A DNA stretch of 64,000 nt from contig NZ_JBFHGL010000001.1 in the NCBI RefSeq assembly GCF_041583195.1, positions 282,072 to 346,071 of the forward strand, given 5' to 3'. A model generated the notes under the pieces. That model saw only the letters and a program-made list of their open reading frames with translations, was not told the origin of the DNA and ran no database searches. Source of the DNA: Sulfurimonas sp. Its GTDB lineage: Bacteria > Campylobacterota > Campylobacteria > Campylobacterales > Sulfurimonadaceae. Position 1 is the stretch's first letter. Each line of letters begins with the position of its first letter. The translations under genes were made by a program, and so were the position numbers. Shown here in pieces: positions 8,439-16,715 of the stretch.

Positions 8439-9539
8439 TTATTGGCTTCTTACTCTCTGTAAGATTCTGTGATACTCATCATCATCTGAAAAAGCATCTT
8501 TAATAACTTGCACTTGGCGGTCAGCAGTCTTAGACTTCTTAATACCAACATCTGCAAGATTTGGCTTCTCTTTTTTAGGTTTAGAAGCATTTACCTCTTG
8601 TTCCTGTGCAGGTGCTTGTGGTTGCACTTGCTGATTTCCAAAAAGCTCGTTTTTTGTTTGAATATATAAATTCACATAAGCATCTTGGTTTTGTTCTACG
8701 AAAGCTCTATCAAGCTCACTCATTGATGATAACTTCATTTGTAATCTCGGCATTACTTGATCAAAGCTGCCAGATTCCACTTCACTTACTACACCATATA
8801 GAACATTTGCATCTTGTGCCATTGTATTAATCACAGCATTTGGGAGATATTCTTCGACTTGCTGCATACGATTATGCAGTTCCGGATTTCTCTCTATCTG
8901 TTCGATTAAAGGTTTTACATTTTCAGATATTACTATGTTCGTATCTTCATTTTGTAGTATCGGTTTAGGATTTTCTACTTCCGCTACATCATAAGCATCA
9001 AGCCCTGTTTGCTTCATCATGTAAGCCATAGCTTCTTTGTCACCTGCTTTTACTTTAGAGAGTAACTCTATATCTTCATCAGATATACCGGCTTCATCCA
9101 TTTTTTCAAAGCGTTTTTTGTATTTAGATAGAGTTTGAGATTTGAACGTATAATCAAAACCCATTTGTGCCAGGTTTCTAAGTTCTTCCTCTGATACCTC
9201 GACCTCTTTACCTTTCCACTTGATAGTAGTTTTTTTGGCTTCTACTTCATCAGGTGTATTGCTTGGATCACTCTCCTCTTGACTGTCTGCCTGTTCGCTA
9301 TCCACATCATCAGCACCATCTTGATCAGCTTCTGTGTTTTCTGCAGCATCTTCACCGGCAGTATCATCAAGTGCTGATTCTTCTGCTTCTTGATTCTCAT
9401 TACCGGTAATCTCATCATTTTGTTCTGTTTCTTCAACATCATCACCTTGCTCATCTAACACCTCCTGATCGTTTGTGCTATCTTTTCCACCAAAGAACAC
9501 TTCTTCGTATTCTTCTTCGTATGTTTTTTCTTTACTCAT
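8439..9539 (-). CDS. Scaffold-like protein with very acidic N-terminus
   Basis: A 366-aa protein with about 100 N-terminal residues dominated by Asp, Glu, Gln and Asn (YEEEYEEVF..., DDVEETEQNDE...). Residues about 105-190 form a helical segment with WKGKEVEVSEEELRNLAQ and EKMDEAGISDEDIELL, followed by a long charged helical part and a Lys/Gln-rich C-terminus. Acidic, helical proteins immediately upstream of the major capsid gene are usually internal scaffolds that guide capsid assembly. Its start overlaps the end of the preceding gene by 8 bp. No protease motif is evident. Confidence 0.75.
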   Translation of the reverse strand: MSKEKTYEEEYEEVFFGGKDSTNDQEVLDEQGDDVEETEQNDEITGNENQEAEESALDDTAGEDAAENTEADQDGADDVDSEQADSQEESDPSNTPDEVEAKKTTIKWKGKEVEVSEEELRNLAQMGFDYTFKSQTLSKYKKRFEKMDEAGISDEDIELLSKVKAGDKEAMAYMMKQTGLDAYDVAEVENPKPILQNEDTNIVISENVKPLIEQIERNPELHNRMQQVEEYLPNAVINTMAQDANVLYGVVSEVESGSFDQVMPRLQMKLSSMSELDRAFVEQNQDAYVNLYIQTKNELFGNQQVQPQAPAQEQEVNASKPKKEKPNLADVGIKKSKTADRQVQVIKDAFSDDDEYHRILQRVRSQ

Positions 9540-9894
9540 TTTCCTGCTCCTCTTTTATAGCTTGGTCTATTTCTTTGACTGCTTCTCTTGCTTCTGCAGC
9601 ATCTGATTTAATGCGGTTGATGAATCTTTCAAAGATTAATCTTGCTTGTACTTCTGTTTCAAATCTCTCTATGTTTTCTACTCTTGCAGTACCTTTTTCC
9701 AACATATCAGCTTCTTTATAAGCTTTGATGTTTTCCCATAGGAGAGTTTTGCCATCTTCTACAAACAGCTTATATATCTCTTTGAACTCTTTTTTCTTTT
9801 CAAGTCTCTCTAATAGTTCGCCTAAATTGATGCTCTGTTGAGCTTCTTCTTTTAGTGCTACTAATTGTTCGATAGTTACTTCTTTTTCTTCCAT
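9532..9894 (-). CDS. Helical phage protein between portal and scaffold, function unknown
   Basis: A 120-aa, strongly helical protein rich in Glu, Lys and Ala (EEKEVTIEQLVALKEEAQ, coiled-coil-like heptads throughout). It has no Cys, TM segment or signal sequence. It overlaps the scaffold gene by 8 bp and follows the portal gene by 13 bp, so it is likely made in stoichiometry with head assembly proteins. It could be a second scaffold or portal-associated factor. Not recognised as a named family. Confidence 0.6.
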   Translation of the reverse strand: MEEKEVTIEQLVALKEEAQQSINLGELLERLEKKKEFKEIYKLFVEDGKTLLWENIKAYKEADMLEKGTARVENIERFETEVQARLIFERFINRIKSDAAEAREAVKEIDQAIKEEQENE

Positions 9895-9907
9895 CTTGTA
9901 TTTATCC

Positions 9908-11728
9908 TTACATTTGTTGTGGTTGTTGTGTCATACCTGGCGGTACTCCATCTTGCGGTTGCGGTTGTTGAGCTTCCATGTGCTCTAACTCTGCCTGTAG
10001 TTCAGATGCCATATCTTTAAAATCCCATATCTCAACTAATTTGATAAACAGTTTTGCGATATATACAGGTTTTAAAGCTCCTGCTTGAACAAGCGGTGCT
10101 GCTTGTTGTATTAACTGTATGATGTTTTGTGCTTTTTGTTCTTTACCTCCTGCTAAAGTTACATTGATTTTCAGATCATAATTACCTCCAATATCATCTG
10201 GATTTAGTTGTTCAAACTTATCACCTGCTACTCTAAAAGCTACAGATTCAGATAGCCACTCTTGGTTATAAGCTATCCATTTACGCATTTGTGGTTTTAG
10301 GAAATTCTCTGCAAATAGTGTAGAGCTTTCCCACATACGCATTTGAGATTGAGACATGATCATGTTGATACCGGTAGCTGTCTTATTAAGTGACTTCGCA
10401 TCAAGTCCTTGATTGTATCTTGTAACACCGCTTTCATTCTCACCCTCTGCAGTAAAGAGTTCAAACATTTTTAGCAGGTCCGATGGTATTTCATTTTTAG
10501 TGTCTTTATAGAAACCATCCAGATTTTTCCACTCTACTACACTACCTATCTTGGCTGCTCTTAATCTTCTGATGTTTAATGCATCTATGCTACCTTTTTG
10601 AACGTGCTTCATCCCATTAGTGCTATTTGCCATAAGATCCACAAAAGTACGCATGATTGCAGTTTTAACATTTTGAACATCTACTAAGAACTCAGTAAGA
10701 GCATCACCCCAAAACATAAATGCTTTTTTACTAAATGGTGCAGCTACAAAAGGTGGCTCTTTATCAGGGAAAGGATTTTTACCTATTTTTAGAACAGTAT
10801 TACCACTAAATACACACACAATAGGCTCTGCTATACCTGTACCATCTATATCTATATTTCCATAATATTCGTATATGGTTACTTTTTGTCTTGATTGGTC
10901 CTCTGTTTTAAGAGTTGAATCCTGCCCTTGTTCTTGCTTCTGTGTATATCTGTCTGATTCCAAAGAGGATTGTTCCTCGTTACCATCAGTATTGATAAGA
11001 TTATCTACGTTTGTATAGATACCATTTTCATTGTAAGCTTTATCTTGCTTTCTTAGCTCACTTAGAGTAGTGTCTATCTTTTGAATACAGGCATCTGCAC
11101 TATCAATAGAATCACCTAGTATAAAGAAGTCCTCATTTTTAAGTATCTCTGCAGTAGGTCTTTGATCTCTGATAGTTTCTTTTTTATAGATGCCTTTATA
11201 AACCATTCCATTTTCAGTAGGTATTTCTTCTTCAACTTCAATACTATCTACTTCTTGGCTTAGAGCTATAAGCTGTTCTTGAGTAAGTGCTTCAAAATTC
11301 TCACTAATAGTTTCTACATCTTGCAACCATCCTTGTCTTGCTACTACTGTACCCTCAGTAGCACCGATGAACATAGCTTGATGTATGTAGTTAAAGCGGT
11401 TAAACTTATTTCCAAACTGATAATTAAGTAAAGCAGATTGCGATTTTGCTCTACTCGTAGCATCTCCGGAACGGGGAGTAGCTTCTACAATGTTCTCTGT
11501 GCTTACAAAAGGCTTGATCGCATTAGGAATAAACCAATGAATAGCTTTTTTAACATCTTTACTTACAAAGTTGCTTCTTCCTGGTATCTCTTTATCCGGT
11601 TTACCCTCGTATGCTTCTCTCCAAGCTACCATCTTGGTTTCAATAGCTGCTTTGGCTGTTCTTGCATTCTCTAAGTCTGTTTTGACTATCTGCAGTATTT
11701 CATCTTCTGTTAGTTTTTTTCTTTCCAT
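9908..11728 (-). CDS. Portal protein (P22-like)
   Basis: A 606-aa protein, close to the usual size of podovirus portals. It starts with a helical N-terminus (ILQIVKTDLENARTAKAA, MVAWREAYEG) followed by GRSNFVSKDVKKAIHWFIPNAIKPF, a block typical of P22-type portals (S-x-x-V-x-K-x-V-x-W). The middle has a beta-rich part with EYYGNIDIDGTG, and the C-terminal third has long helices and a Gln/Pro-rich tail (PQPQDGVPPGM). The portal forms the dodecameric DNA gate. It lies between terminase large subunit and scaffold, which is the canonical order. Confidence 0.85.
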   Translation of the reverse strand: MERKKLTEDEILQIVKTDLENARTAKAAIETKMVAWREAYEGKPDKEIPGRSNFVSKDVKKAIHWFIPNAIKPFVSTENIVEATPRSGDATSRAKSQSALLNYQFGNKFNRFNYIHQAMFIGATEGTVVARQGWLQDVETISENFEALTQEQLIALSQEVDSIEVEEEIPTENGMVYKGIYKKETIRDQRPTAEILKNEDFFILGDSIDSADACIQKIDTTLSELRKQDKAYNENGIYTNVDNLINTDGNEEQSSLESDRYTQKQEQGQDSTLKTEDQSRQKVTIYEYYGNIDIDGTGIAEPIVCVFSGNTVLKIGKNPFPDKEPPFVAAPFSKKAFMFWGDALTEFLVDVQNVKTAIMRTFVDLMANSTNGMKHVQKGSIDALNIRRLRAAKIGSVVEWKNLDGFYKDTKNEIPSDLLKMFELFTAEGENESGVTRYNQGLDAKSLNKTATGINMIMSQSQMRMWESSTLFAENFLKPQMRKWIAYNQEWLSESVAFRVAGDKFEQLNPDDIGGNYDLKINVTLAGGKEQKAQNIIQLIQQAAPLVQAGALKPVYIAKLFIKLVEIWDFKDMASELQAELEHMEAQQPQPQDGVPPGMTQQPQQM

Positions 11729-11737
11729 GTCTGTTTC

Positions 11738-13108
11738 CTATACTAGATTTGGTATGTCTATATCATCATCATAGTAGTTGCCTAGTTCAGATGAAGATTC
11801 CTCTTTGTGAATTTGCGTAAAAAAAGTAAGTGCTAGTGCATCTGCTTTATCCGGTGATCGTCCTAACTCATCTTTAATTTCTTCTTTTGGTTTAATCTTG
11901 ATTTTTCCCTTTTCAGTAAAACTGTATGTGATACATACTAATTCTTCTAGTAGTTCATCATCATCTGGAAGTGATAATCCTTTATCTAATGATTCTCTTA
12001 ACCTAAAGAAGCATTCAGCCCTCTTGTTTAGATATGTATCTTCATCAGCACTTAATCCAAAGTTACCATCTATGCAGTAATAACCTTGATTGGTTATTTG
12101 GTCATATACTCCTGCACCTATTCCGATAGTATCTACAACAGTTCCATCTATCTTATGCTTGTTAATAGCGTTAATGGTCCATCCTGTAGTTTCTGTAGTG
12201 CTTTGTTTAGCCCTCATTTCAAAAGGGTGTGTATATAATCCCTCTCTCCTACAATGAGCAGATTTATCATCACCATATCTAGCTACATCAACTGCTAAAA
12301 CATGAGGACCGGATTTATCTCCAATTCTATTCATAGCTCTTTCAACAATATCTGTACTAAATAATCCGGAGTTATTTGTCTTAGGAAACTTACCTTTAAC
12401 ACGCACTCTAAAAACATCAGAATCCTCTCCGTACTTTTCAGCCATTTGAGCTACCCATTTTTTGTTTACGTTTTTAGATTTAGATGAATCAAAATGCAGA
12501 CACTTGTAGTTTTTTCTCTTTTTATTGTGGCTATCAAAGAAAGTACCTGTAGTTCTTGTAGGATTAGAAGTCATAATAAAGAGATAATTATCTCCTGTTA
12601 ATGCTCCCTCTATTACATCAAATACTGCCTGATCAATACCACTTGCTTCATCCACTATATAAACAACTAAAGAAGCATGAACACCTGCTAGTGCTTCTGT
12701 ATTCTCTTTTCTAGCTGTTCTAGCGAAACAATGATTCCCATTTGCAAACTTTACATCTAGGCTTTGTACTTCTACTAAAGCAGCCATAGGTGGGAAAGAT
12801 CTTTTATTCCATTTACTTACCTCTGGAAGTAGGATATTTGTTAATTGTGCAGAAACAGGTGCAGTTGTTGGCATCTTTACATCTTTAAAACAATGTCCTA
12901 TCCAAAGAATAAGCCATGCCAAACCTGCTGTTTTACCTGTACCATGTCCGGACCTAATAGAGATATTAGGATTTCCATTACCATCTATTGCATCTTGAAC
13001 AGCATCTATGAACTCTTGCTGCTCATCATTAGGATCAGCTTTAAGAGCTTTTCTAACAAAGTAATCAAATGATTTTGAGCAGTTAATAGCAAATTCTTTT
13101 TTAGTCAC
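11738..13108 (-). CDS. Terminase large subunit
   Basis: A 456-aa packaging ATPase/nuclease. Walker A is SGHGTGKT (residues 53-60) and Walker B is VYIVDEAS with D153-E154. A coupling motif MTSNPT lies at about 179-184. The C-terminal nuclease shows LAVDVARYGDD with the first catalytic Asp near 274, and later GIGAGVYD and DKADALAL for the remaining RNase H-like acids. It pumps phage DNA into the prohead and cuts the concatemer. The gene overlaps the small-subunit gene by 8 bp. Confidence 0.95.
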   Translation of the reverse strand: MTKKEFAINCSKSFDYFVRKALKADPNDEQQEFIDAVQDAIDGNGNPNISIRSGHGTGKTAGLAWLILWIGHCFKDVKMPTTAPVSAQLTNILLPEVSKWNKRSFPPMAALVEVQSLDVKFANGNHCFARTARKENTEALAGVHASLVVYIVDEASGIDQAVFDVIEGALTGDNYLFIMTSNPTRTTGTFFDSHNKKRKNYKCLHFDSSKSKNVNKKWVAQMAEKYGEDSDVFRVRVKGKFPKTNNSGLFSTDIVERAMNRIGDKSGPHVLAVDVARYGDDKSAHCRREGLYTHPFEMRAKQSTTETTGWTINAINKHKIDGTVVDTIGIGAGVYDQITNQGYYCIDGNFGLSADEDTYLNKRAECFFRLRESLDKGLSLPDDDELLEELVCITYSFTEKGKIKIKPKEEIKDELGRSPDKADALALTFFTQIHKEESSSELGNYYDDDIDIPNLV

Positions 13109-13613
13109 GTTGTAGCCACTCCATTAAATCATCTGATAAACTGTGTTCTACTTTGTCTTTAAACATTCCTAGGTGTCTGCCTAAAAGCTCTAAGGTTTTT
13201 GTTTTGTCATATCTCTTATATTCATCTACGGTTTTTTCCATAGGATCATCAACACCACCTATCTGGATAGATGAAGCTTTGAAAGATGAAATACTTGCTG
13301 CTGTTTTAGCATCTAGTTCGTGTGGCTGTAATAATCTCCCATCTTCGTTGTATAGTTTTCTTACATCTCCAAATGCTATTTTTGCAAGTTCTTCCACTAC
13401 CATATCTGCTGTTACTTCTGTTCTTTTTGAACGCTCTGATTGTTTTTCAGCTATGTAGTCTTTGATATTAGGTTTATTAAGGTTTTCACTTGCTGTTACT
13501 GCTGCAGTCTTTTTTGAGTAACCTGCTCTTATAGCAGCTTGTGTAGCATTGAGGTCAATAAGATATTCTTCACAAAATTTCTTTTGTTTAGCTGTGAGTT
13601 TAGGAGTTGCCAA
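13101..13613 (-). CDS. Terminase small subunit (Terminase_2-like)
   Basis: A 170-aa DNA-recognition subunit. The N-terminus reads LTAKQKKFCEEYLIDLNAT and QAAIRAGYSKKTA, the highly conserved HTH opening of Terminase_2 proteins (K-Q-x-x-F-x-x-E-Y-L-x-D-x-N-A-x-x-A-A-x-R-A-G-Y). Start is TTG at 13611-13613 with the phage-type AAGGA upstream. It brings the large subunit to the packaging site, which is likely nearby but cannot be pinned from sequence. Confidence 0.92.
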   Translation of the reverse strand: MATPKLTAKQKKFCEEYLIDLNATQAAIRAGYSKKTAAVTASENLNKPNIKDYIAEKQSERSKRTEVTADMVVEELAKIAFGDVRKLYNEDGRLLQPHELDAKTAASISSFKASSIQIGGVDDPMEKTVDEYKRYDKTKTLELLGRHLGMFKDKVEHSLSDDLMEWLQRD

Positions 13614-13662
13614 AACTAAGTCCTTTGATGGTTGCTTATTTTGACTGTATTTTATTTATTTA

Positions 13663-13836
13663 TTAAGGTGCTTTTGTAGTATCACTTTTAATATCATTCA
13701 GATAATCTTTCAAAGCTTCTCTGAAACAGTAAGCGTATGTTTTATTTTTTTTATCAGCTATCTCTTGTACTTTAGAGATAGTTTGCATCTCTGCTACCCA
13801 ACGTGGAGTTTTTTTATACTTCTTCTTTTTTGACAT
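13663..13836 (-). CDS. Short RHH-like phage protein
   Basis: A 57-aa protein (MSKKKKYKKTPRWVAEMQ...) with a Lys-rich N-terminus and two helices (ISKVQEIADKK and YAYCFREALKDYLND) that fit the second half of a ribbon-helix-helix regulator. It overlaps the upstream RHH-like gene by 23 bp in another frame. Start ATG is preceded by the AGGA-like GGACC. Function unknown; a DNA-binding regulator is possible. Confidence 0.55.
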   Translation of the reverse strand: MSKKKKYKKTPRWVAEMQTISKVQEIADKKNKTYAYCFREALKDYLNDIKSDTTKAP

Positions 13837-13972
13837 AGCGGTCCAATGCTTCTTGAATTATTACAGATGGTTTTACCCTCCTGGATTTAGCTAAAGCTAT
13901 AATCTCGTTAATGGTTTCTTCTTCTGCTCTTGTTACCGGCATATTCATTTTCTTTTTATTATAGTCCACCAT
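13814..13972 (-). CDS. Short ribbon-helix-helix (CopG/Arc-like) protein
   Basis: A 52-aa protein with the RHH pattern: a short strand (KKKMNMPVTRAEEE), then helix ETINEIIALAKSRR, a turn with V-K-P-S, and helix VIIQEALDRYVKK. RHH proteins act as dimeric DNA-binding repressors or toxin/plasmid-control factors. It sits directly upstream of the next small RHH-like gene, and the AAAGGA at the end of the preceding gene serves as its ribosome binding site. Confidence 0.6.
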   Translation of the reverse strand: MVDYNKKKMNMPVTRAEEETINEIIALAKSRRVKPSVIIQEALDRYVKKEEV

Positions 13973-13983
13973 CTGTAATTCCT

Positions 13984-14136
13984 TTAGATTTGTTTTGCTA
14001 TTTCCCTTGTAAGATAAGATAGCCTTGATTGTCTGCTTTGTTTAGCTTTCTTAGCTATAGAATCCACTTTATGTTGATCTACTTCTGCAAGTCCTAATTG
14101 AGCAAGATCTACTTTTTGTTTAGTAGTTAGTTTCAT
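13984..14136 (-). CDS. Short basic phage protein, unknown
   Basis: A 50-aa Lys/Gln/Arg-rich protein (MKLTTKQKVDLAQLGLAEVD..., later KKAKQSRQSRLSYL). Start overlaps the stop of the upstream small membrane protein as ATGA (14134-14138). A GG-rich RBS (GGTGGTG) lies just upstream. It looks helical and basic, possibly nucleic-acid binding. Not recognised. Confidence 0.5.
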   Translation of the reverse strand: MKLTTKQKVDLAQLGLAEVDQHKVDSIAKKAKQSRQSRLSYLTREIAKQI

Positions 14137-14324
14137 CACACCACCACCTTTAAATCATATTGTTTGATCATTCTGTCTTTTTGAATAGTTACACCTGCCA
14201 TGAAAGAGATAGCAGATATTAAAATACAGAGAGCTATAATCTCTATTACAAAATCTGCTTTACTATTCTCTTGCTTTTGAAGTGCTGTTAGTTCTTTAAG
14301 TGCTTTGTTGTGTATAGTCATCAT
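14136..14324 (-). CDS. Small single-pass membrane protein, unknown
   Basis: A 62-aa protein with one TM segment at about residues 27-46 (IEIIALCILISAISFMAGVT), a mixed-charge N-terminal helix and a short basic C-terminus. Two ATG codons occur at the start (MMTIHN); either could serve. It belongs to the run of very short genes between the methyltransferase and the terminase. No family recognised. Confidence 0.5.
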   Translation of the reverse strand: MMTIHNKALKELTALQKQENSKADFVIEIIALCILISAISFMAGVTIQKDRMIKQYDLKVVV

Positions 14325-14326
14325 CT

Positions 14327-14531
14327 CTATGCCTTTATCAAATACTGATAATATCTTTCATAGTCTTTTATCTTTGTTGCTTCTTTTTCAACAGCATCTT
14401 TGTTGGCTATTCTCAATCTGTATTTCATGGCTGTGATTTTCGCCCATACTGCAAGTTCTTCTTTGGAGTTGTCTAATCTTTGCTATCTTATTTTTCTTTT
14501 CTGCAAGTTCTCTAAATTCTGATGCTTTCAT
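14327..14531 (-). pseudogene. Small phage gene broken by a one-base frameshift
   Basis: The start ATG (14529-14531) overlaps the methyltransferase stop as ATGA, and the first frame reads MKASEFRELAEKKNKIAK... before running into a stop after 47 codons. From about residue 18 onward a second frame (+1) is open and clearly coding-like: QRLDNSKEELAVWAKITA..., ending KIKDYERYYQYLIKA just before the next gene. The two halves join sensibly around 14475-14490, in an A/T-rich stretch. The total is 205 nt (68 codons plus one base), as expected for a single inserted base. Either the gene is inactive, or there is a sequencing error or programmed frameshift. Confidence 0.6.
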
Positions 14532-15328
14532 ACTGATACCTCCAATTTCTCAAATAATCCAACTTGACCTAAAGCTCTTCTTACTCTTTCAGTAGCTATT
14601 TCAGCAAAAGGTTTTTTTGTAAATTCACATATTCCATTATCAAACCCTATAAAATCTCTTTTTTGTCTTACACAACCTACAGGAGTAGTACCACTTCCCA
14701 CACAATTATCTAAAACAATTTCACCTTCGTTTGAATAGGTCTTTATGAAGTACTCGATTAGTGCTAATGGTTTTTGTGTTGGATGTAAATGCTCAATTTG
14801 TTTATCTTTAGAAAATTTAATAACACTTCTTGGGTATCTTTCAGTACTGCAGTAATCTTTAGTATAAAGTTGCTTTCCATAAGAAGTACTCATTTTACAC
14901 TTAGCTTTGCTTTCTTTTTTACTTTCTTTTTTATGCCCTTTTGTTTTTATGGGATTGTATGTTGGTAAGCTTTTATAAAACACTAAAATATTCTCATGTG
15001 CTTTCATAGGCATTTTTTCAGCATTTAAAAAGCCTGTAGCTTCTGGTTTTTCCCAAATCCATTCATGTCTAAAGAGTTTCATATTAGAACAGGCGAGTAC
15101 TTTATCAAAAGGGGATTGAGCAAATAATAGAATTGCACCATCATCTTTTATTATTCTTTCATACTGTTCCCATAGTTTTTCAAGATCTATGACTGAATCC
15201 CATTTATTTTTAGTTGTTCCATAAGGAAGATCACATAAAATTAAGTCTATTGACTTGTCTTTTATCATCTGCATTCCTAATAAGCAATCCATATTAAATA
15301 TTTTGTTGATGTAATTTGTTTCTTTCAT
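14528..15328 (-). CDS. Orphan DNA methyltransferase (beta-class N4/N6)
   Basis: A 266-aa methyltransferase. The catalytic motif IV, DLPYG (residues 33-37), comes before the SAM-binding motif I near the C-terminus (VLDNCVGSGTT, about 206-216), an order typical of beta-class enzymes such as RsrI/HindIII-type. HPTQKP (about 182-187) is the conserved motif just before motif I in this group. It would methylate adenine-N6 or cytosine-N4 in a short recognition site. No restriction endonuclease lies nearby, so it is an orphan, possibly to protect phage DNA or regulate packaging/replication. Confidence 0.88.
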   Translation of the reverse strand: MKETNYINKIFNMDCLLGMQMIKDKSIDLILCDLPYGTTKNKWDSVIDLEKLWEQYERIIKDDGAILLFAQSPFDKVLACSNMKLFRHEWIWEKPEATGFLNAEKMPMKAHENILVFYKSLPTYNPIKTKGHKKESKKESKAKCKMSTSYGKQLYTKDYCSTERYPRSVIKFSKDKQIEHLHPTQKPLALIEYFIKTYSNEGEIVLDNCVGSGTTPVGCVRQKRDFIGFDNGICEFTKKPFAEIATERVRRALGQVGLFEKLEVSV

Positions 15329-15828
15329 AACACATACACCCCACTATCTCTTTTAATCACTTCTGACTTATCCCAACAAAACCATGCGTACTCTGTGCTG
15401 TCTGTACCCTTACCTGTAAATGATGGTCTTTTACTAAGTACAAAAATATGTGATGGTGGATTGTCATTCCAAAACTGCTTACGCTTTTGTGAGCCTAAAA
15501 AATTAAGTCTAAGAAGATATACAACTGTCTTTGCTTCATTAAGTGACTTCTCTAAAAATTCAAGTGCTTCGCTAAAAGGTGGATTAGTTACAATCAGGTC
15601 TGCTTCATAATCTTTTTCAAGGTAGTTAATACCCTCACGAATCTCTGCATAATCAAGGCGATCAACACCTGCAAAATGCTTTAATATTGCGTTATCACCT
15701 CTGCATGGCTCACAAAATGAAGATACTTTGCTTAGGTCTAGTTCATTTAAAAGCAATTCAATCGGCTCTTGTGGAGTTGCGTAAAAGTCATGTGCATTTC
15801 TAACTGCACCTCTATTTGTGCTACTCAT
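15325..15828 (-). CDS. Short methyltransferase-like protein (NPPF)
   Basis: A 167-aa protein with a SAM-binding-like motif FCEPCRGDNAIL (about residues 38-49) and a catalytic-type IVTNPPFSEAL (about 78-88), giving the gamma-class order I then IV. It is short compared with full N6-adenine methyltransferases and has no obvious target-recognition domain, so it may be a minimal phage DNA adenine methyltransferase or a partner of the adjacent enzyme. The ATG overlaps the upstream stop (ATGA) and its own end overlaps the next gene by 4 bp. Confidence 0.75.
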   Translation of the reverse strand: MSSTNRGAVRNAHDFYATPQEPIELLLNELDLSKVSSFCEPCRGDNAILKHFAGVDRLDYAEIREGINYLEKDYEADLIVTNPPFSEALEFLEKSLNEAKTVVYLLRLNFLGSQKRKQFWNDNPPSHIFVLSKRPSFTGKGTDSTEYAWFCWDKSEVIKRDSGVYVL

Positions 15829-16712
15829 GCTTCTCTCCTTAACATATCAAGAACACCTTGATCAATGTTCTCATCATTTTTGAGTGTTTGTGCTGCAGGT
15901 GCAGCTTGTGGTCTAGTATCTGATTTACAAGTTCCTAAAAACTTTAATTCGTTAGGACAGTAGATATTATTTGTTCCATACTCTTGCAACATTAAGTCAT
16001 TTGTTACCGGATGGTGATGTTCTATGATGTATCTAGCAGGTACAAACTTATCAAACTTAATAGAGTTACTTATCCAGGTATTGTAAGCTCTACTCCAATC
16101 TTTAAAAGTGCTGCCTTTAGCTATGTGATGATCCAAAAACTTCTCAAAGTTATATGCACCATCTTTTGTAACAGCGTATGCTTTTAGTTTCTCTTGATAC
16201 TCTTTGCTTATATTTTCAAACTGTGAAGTTTTAGTAAGTGAAAAAGTAAAATCTTTTTTTATATTTTTTTTACTCTTATCCTTTGTAGCTCTAATAGGAT
16301 TAGTATTCTTATATGTCGGATTTATTTCCGAGTTTTTTTCGGATTTATTTCCGAGTTTTTTCGGATTTATTTCCGAGTTTTCATCAAATTCGGATTTATT
16401 TCCGACATAGTAACTTTTACCTTTTTCAGTAAGTTTTACACAGTCTTTTTTCCCATGTTTTACATAGTCTATTAATCCTATTTCTGATAGTGCTTTTAAG
16501 TGTCTATATACACTATCTGCTTTAAGGTCCAGGAGAGGTAATTCTTCTGCTATTTTTTGTCTAGCGGTCCAATAATAAACCTCTGTATCTATAACCTCAT
16601 GAGTAGCCCAACTATGAGCATCAGCAATAAGCCCTAATATTACTGCTTGATTAACATTAGTTAATCCTAGTTCTAGTGCTTGTTTTTGATTTATAGTTAA
16701 AGTATATTTCAC
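15825..16712 (-). CDS. Phage replication initiation protein (winged-helix; carries iterons)
   Basis: A 295-aa protein, GTG start with AGGGAGTG-type RBS. Residues 1-105 form a winged-helix DNA-binding domain (ARQKIAEELPLL then SVYRHLKALSEIGLIDYVK, TEKGKSYY). Residues about 105-135 contain a short repeat (GNKSEF..NSEINP twice) produced by the DNA iterons in this gene. The C-terminal part includes FEKFLDHHIAKGSTFKDWSRAYNTWI, the W-x-x-A-x-x-x-W pattern common in phage O/DnaD-like replication proteins. It likely binds the iterons inside its own gene and recruits host helicase. No helicase gene is adjacent, which fits use of the host DnaB. Confidence 0.78.
   Translation of the reverse strand: MKYTLTINQKQALELGLTNVNQAVILGLIADAHSWATHEVIDTEVYYWTARQKIAEELPLLDLKADSVYRHLKALSEIGLIDYVKHGKKDCVKLTEKGKSYYVGNKSEFDENSEINPKKLGNKSEKNSEINPTYKNTNPIRATKDKSKKNIKKDFTFSLTKTSQFENISKEYQEKLKAYAVTKDGAYNFEKFLDHHIAKGSTFKDWSRAYNTWISNSIKFDKFVPARYIIEHHHPVTNDLMLQEYGTNNIYCPNELKFLGTCKSDTRPQAAPAAQTLKNDENIDQGVLDMLRREA
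16316..16405. repeat. Four palindromic iterons, probable phage replication origin
   Basis: The unit TCGGATTTATTTCCGA occurs four times: 16316-16332, 16339-16355, 16361-16377 and 16390-16405. Each is an imperfect palindrome (TCGGA...TCCGA). The first three are spaced 23 and 22 bp apart, close to two helical turns, so the sites are on one DNA face. An AT-rich stretch (about 16236-16275) adjoins. The arrangement copies the lambda origin, where four dyad iterons lie inside gene O beside an AT-rich region. Origin function is inferred. Confidence 0.75.
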
Positions 16713-16715
16713 TCC

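Noticed and set aside
8606..9454. Frames on both strands inside the scaffold gene
   Set aside because: Shadows of an acidic, repetitive coding region; composition is driven by Glu/Asp codons on the other strand.
16316..16405. CRISPR-like array
   Set aside because: Spacers are only 6 to 12 bp, units are palindromic and within a gene; these are iterons.
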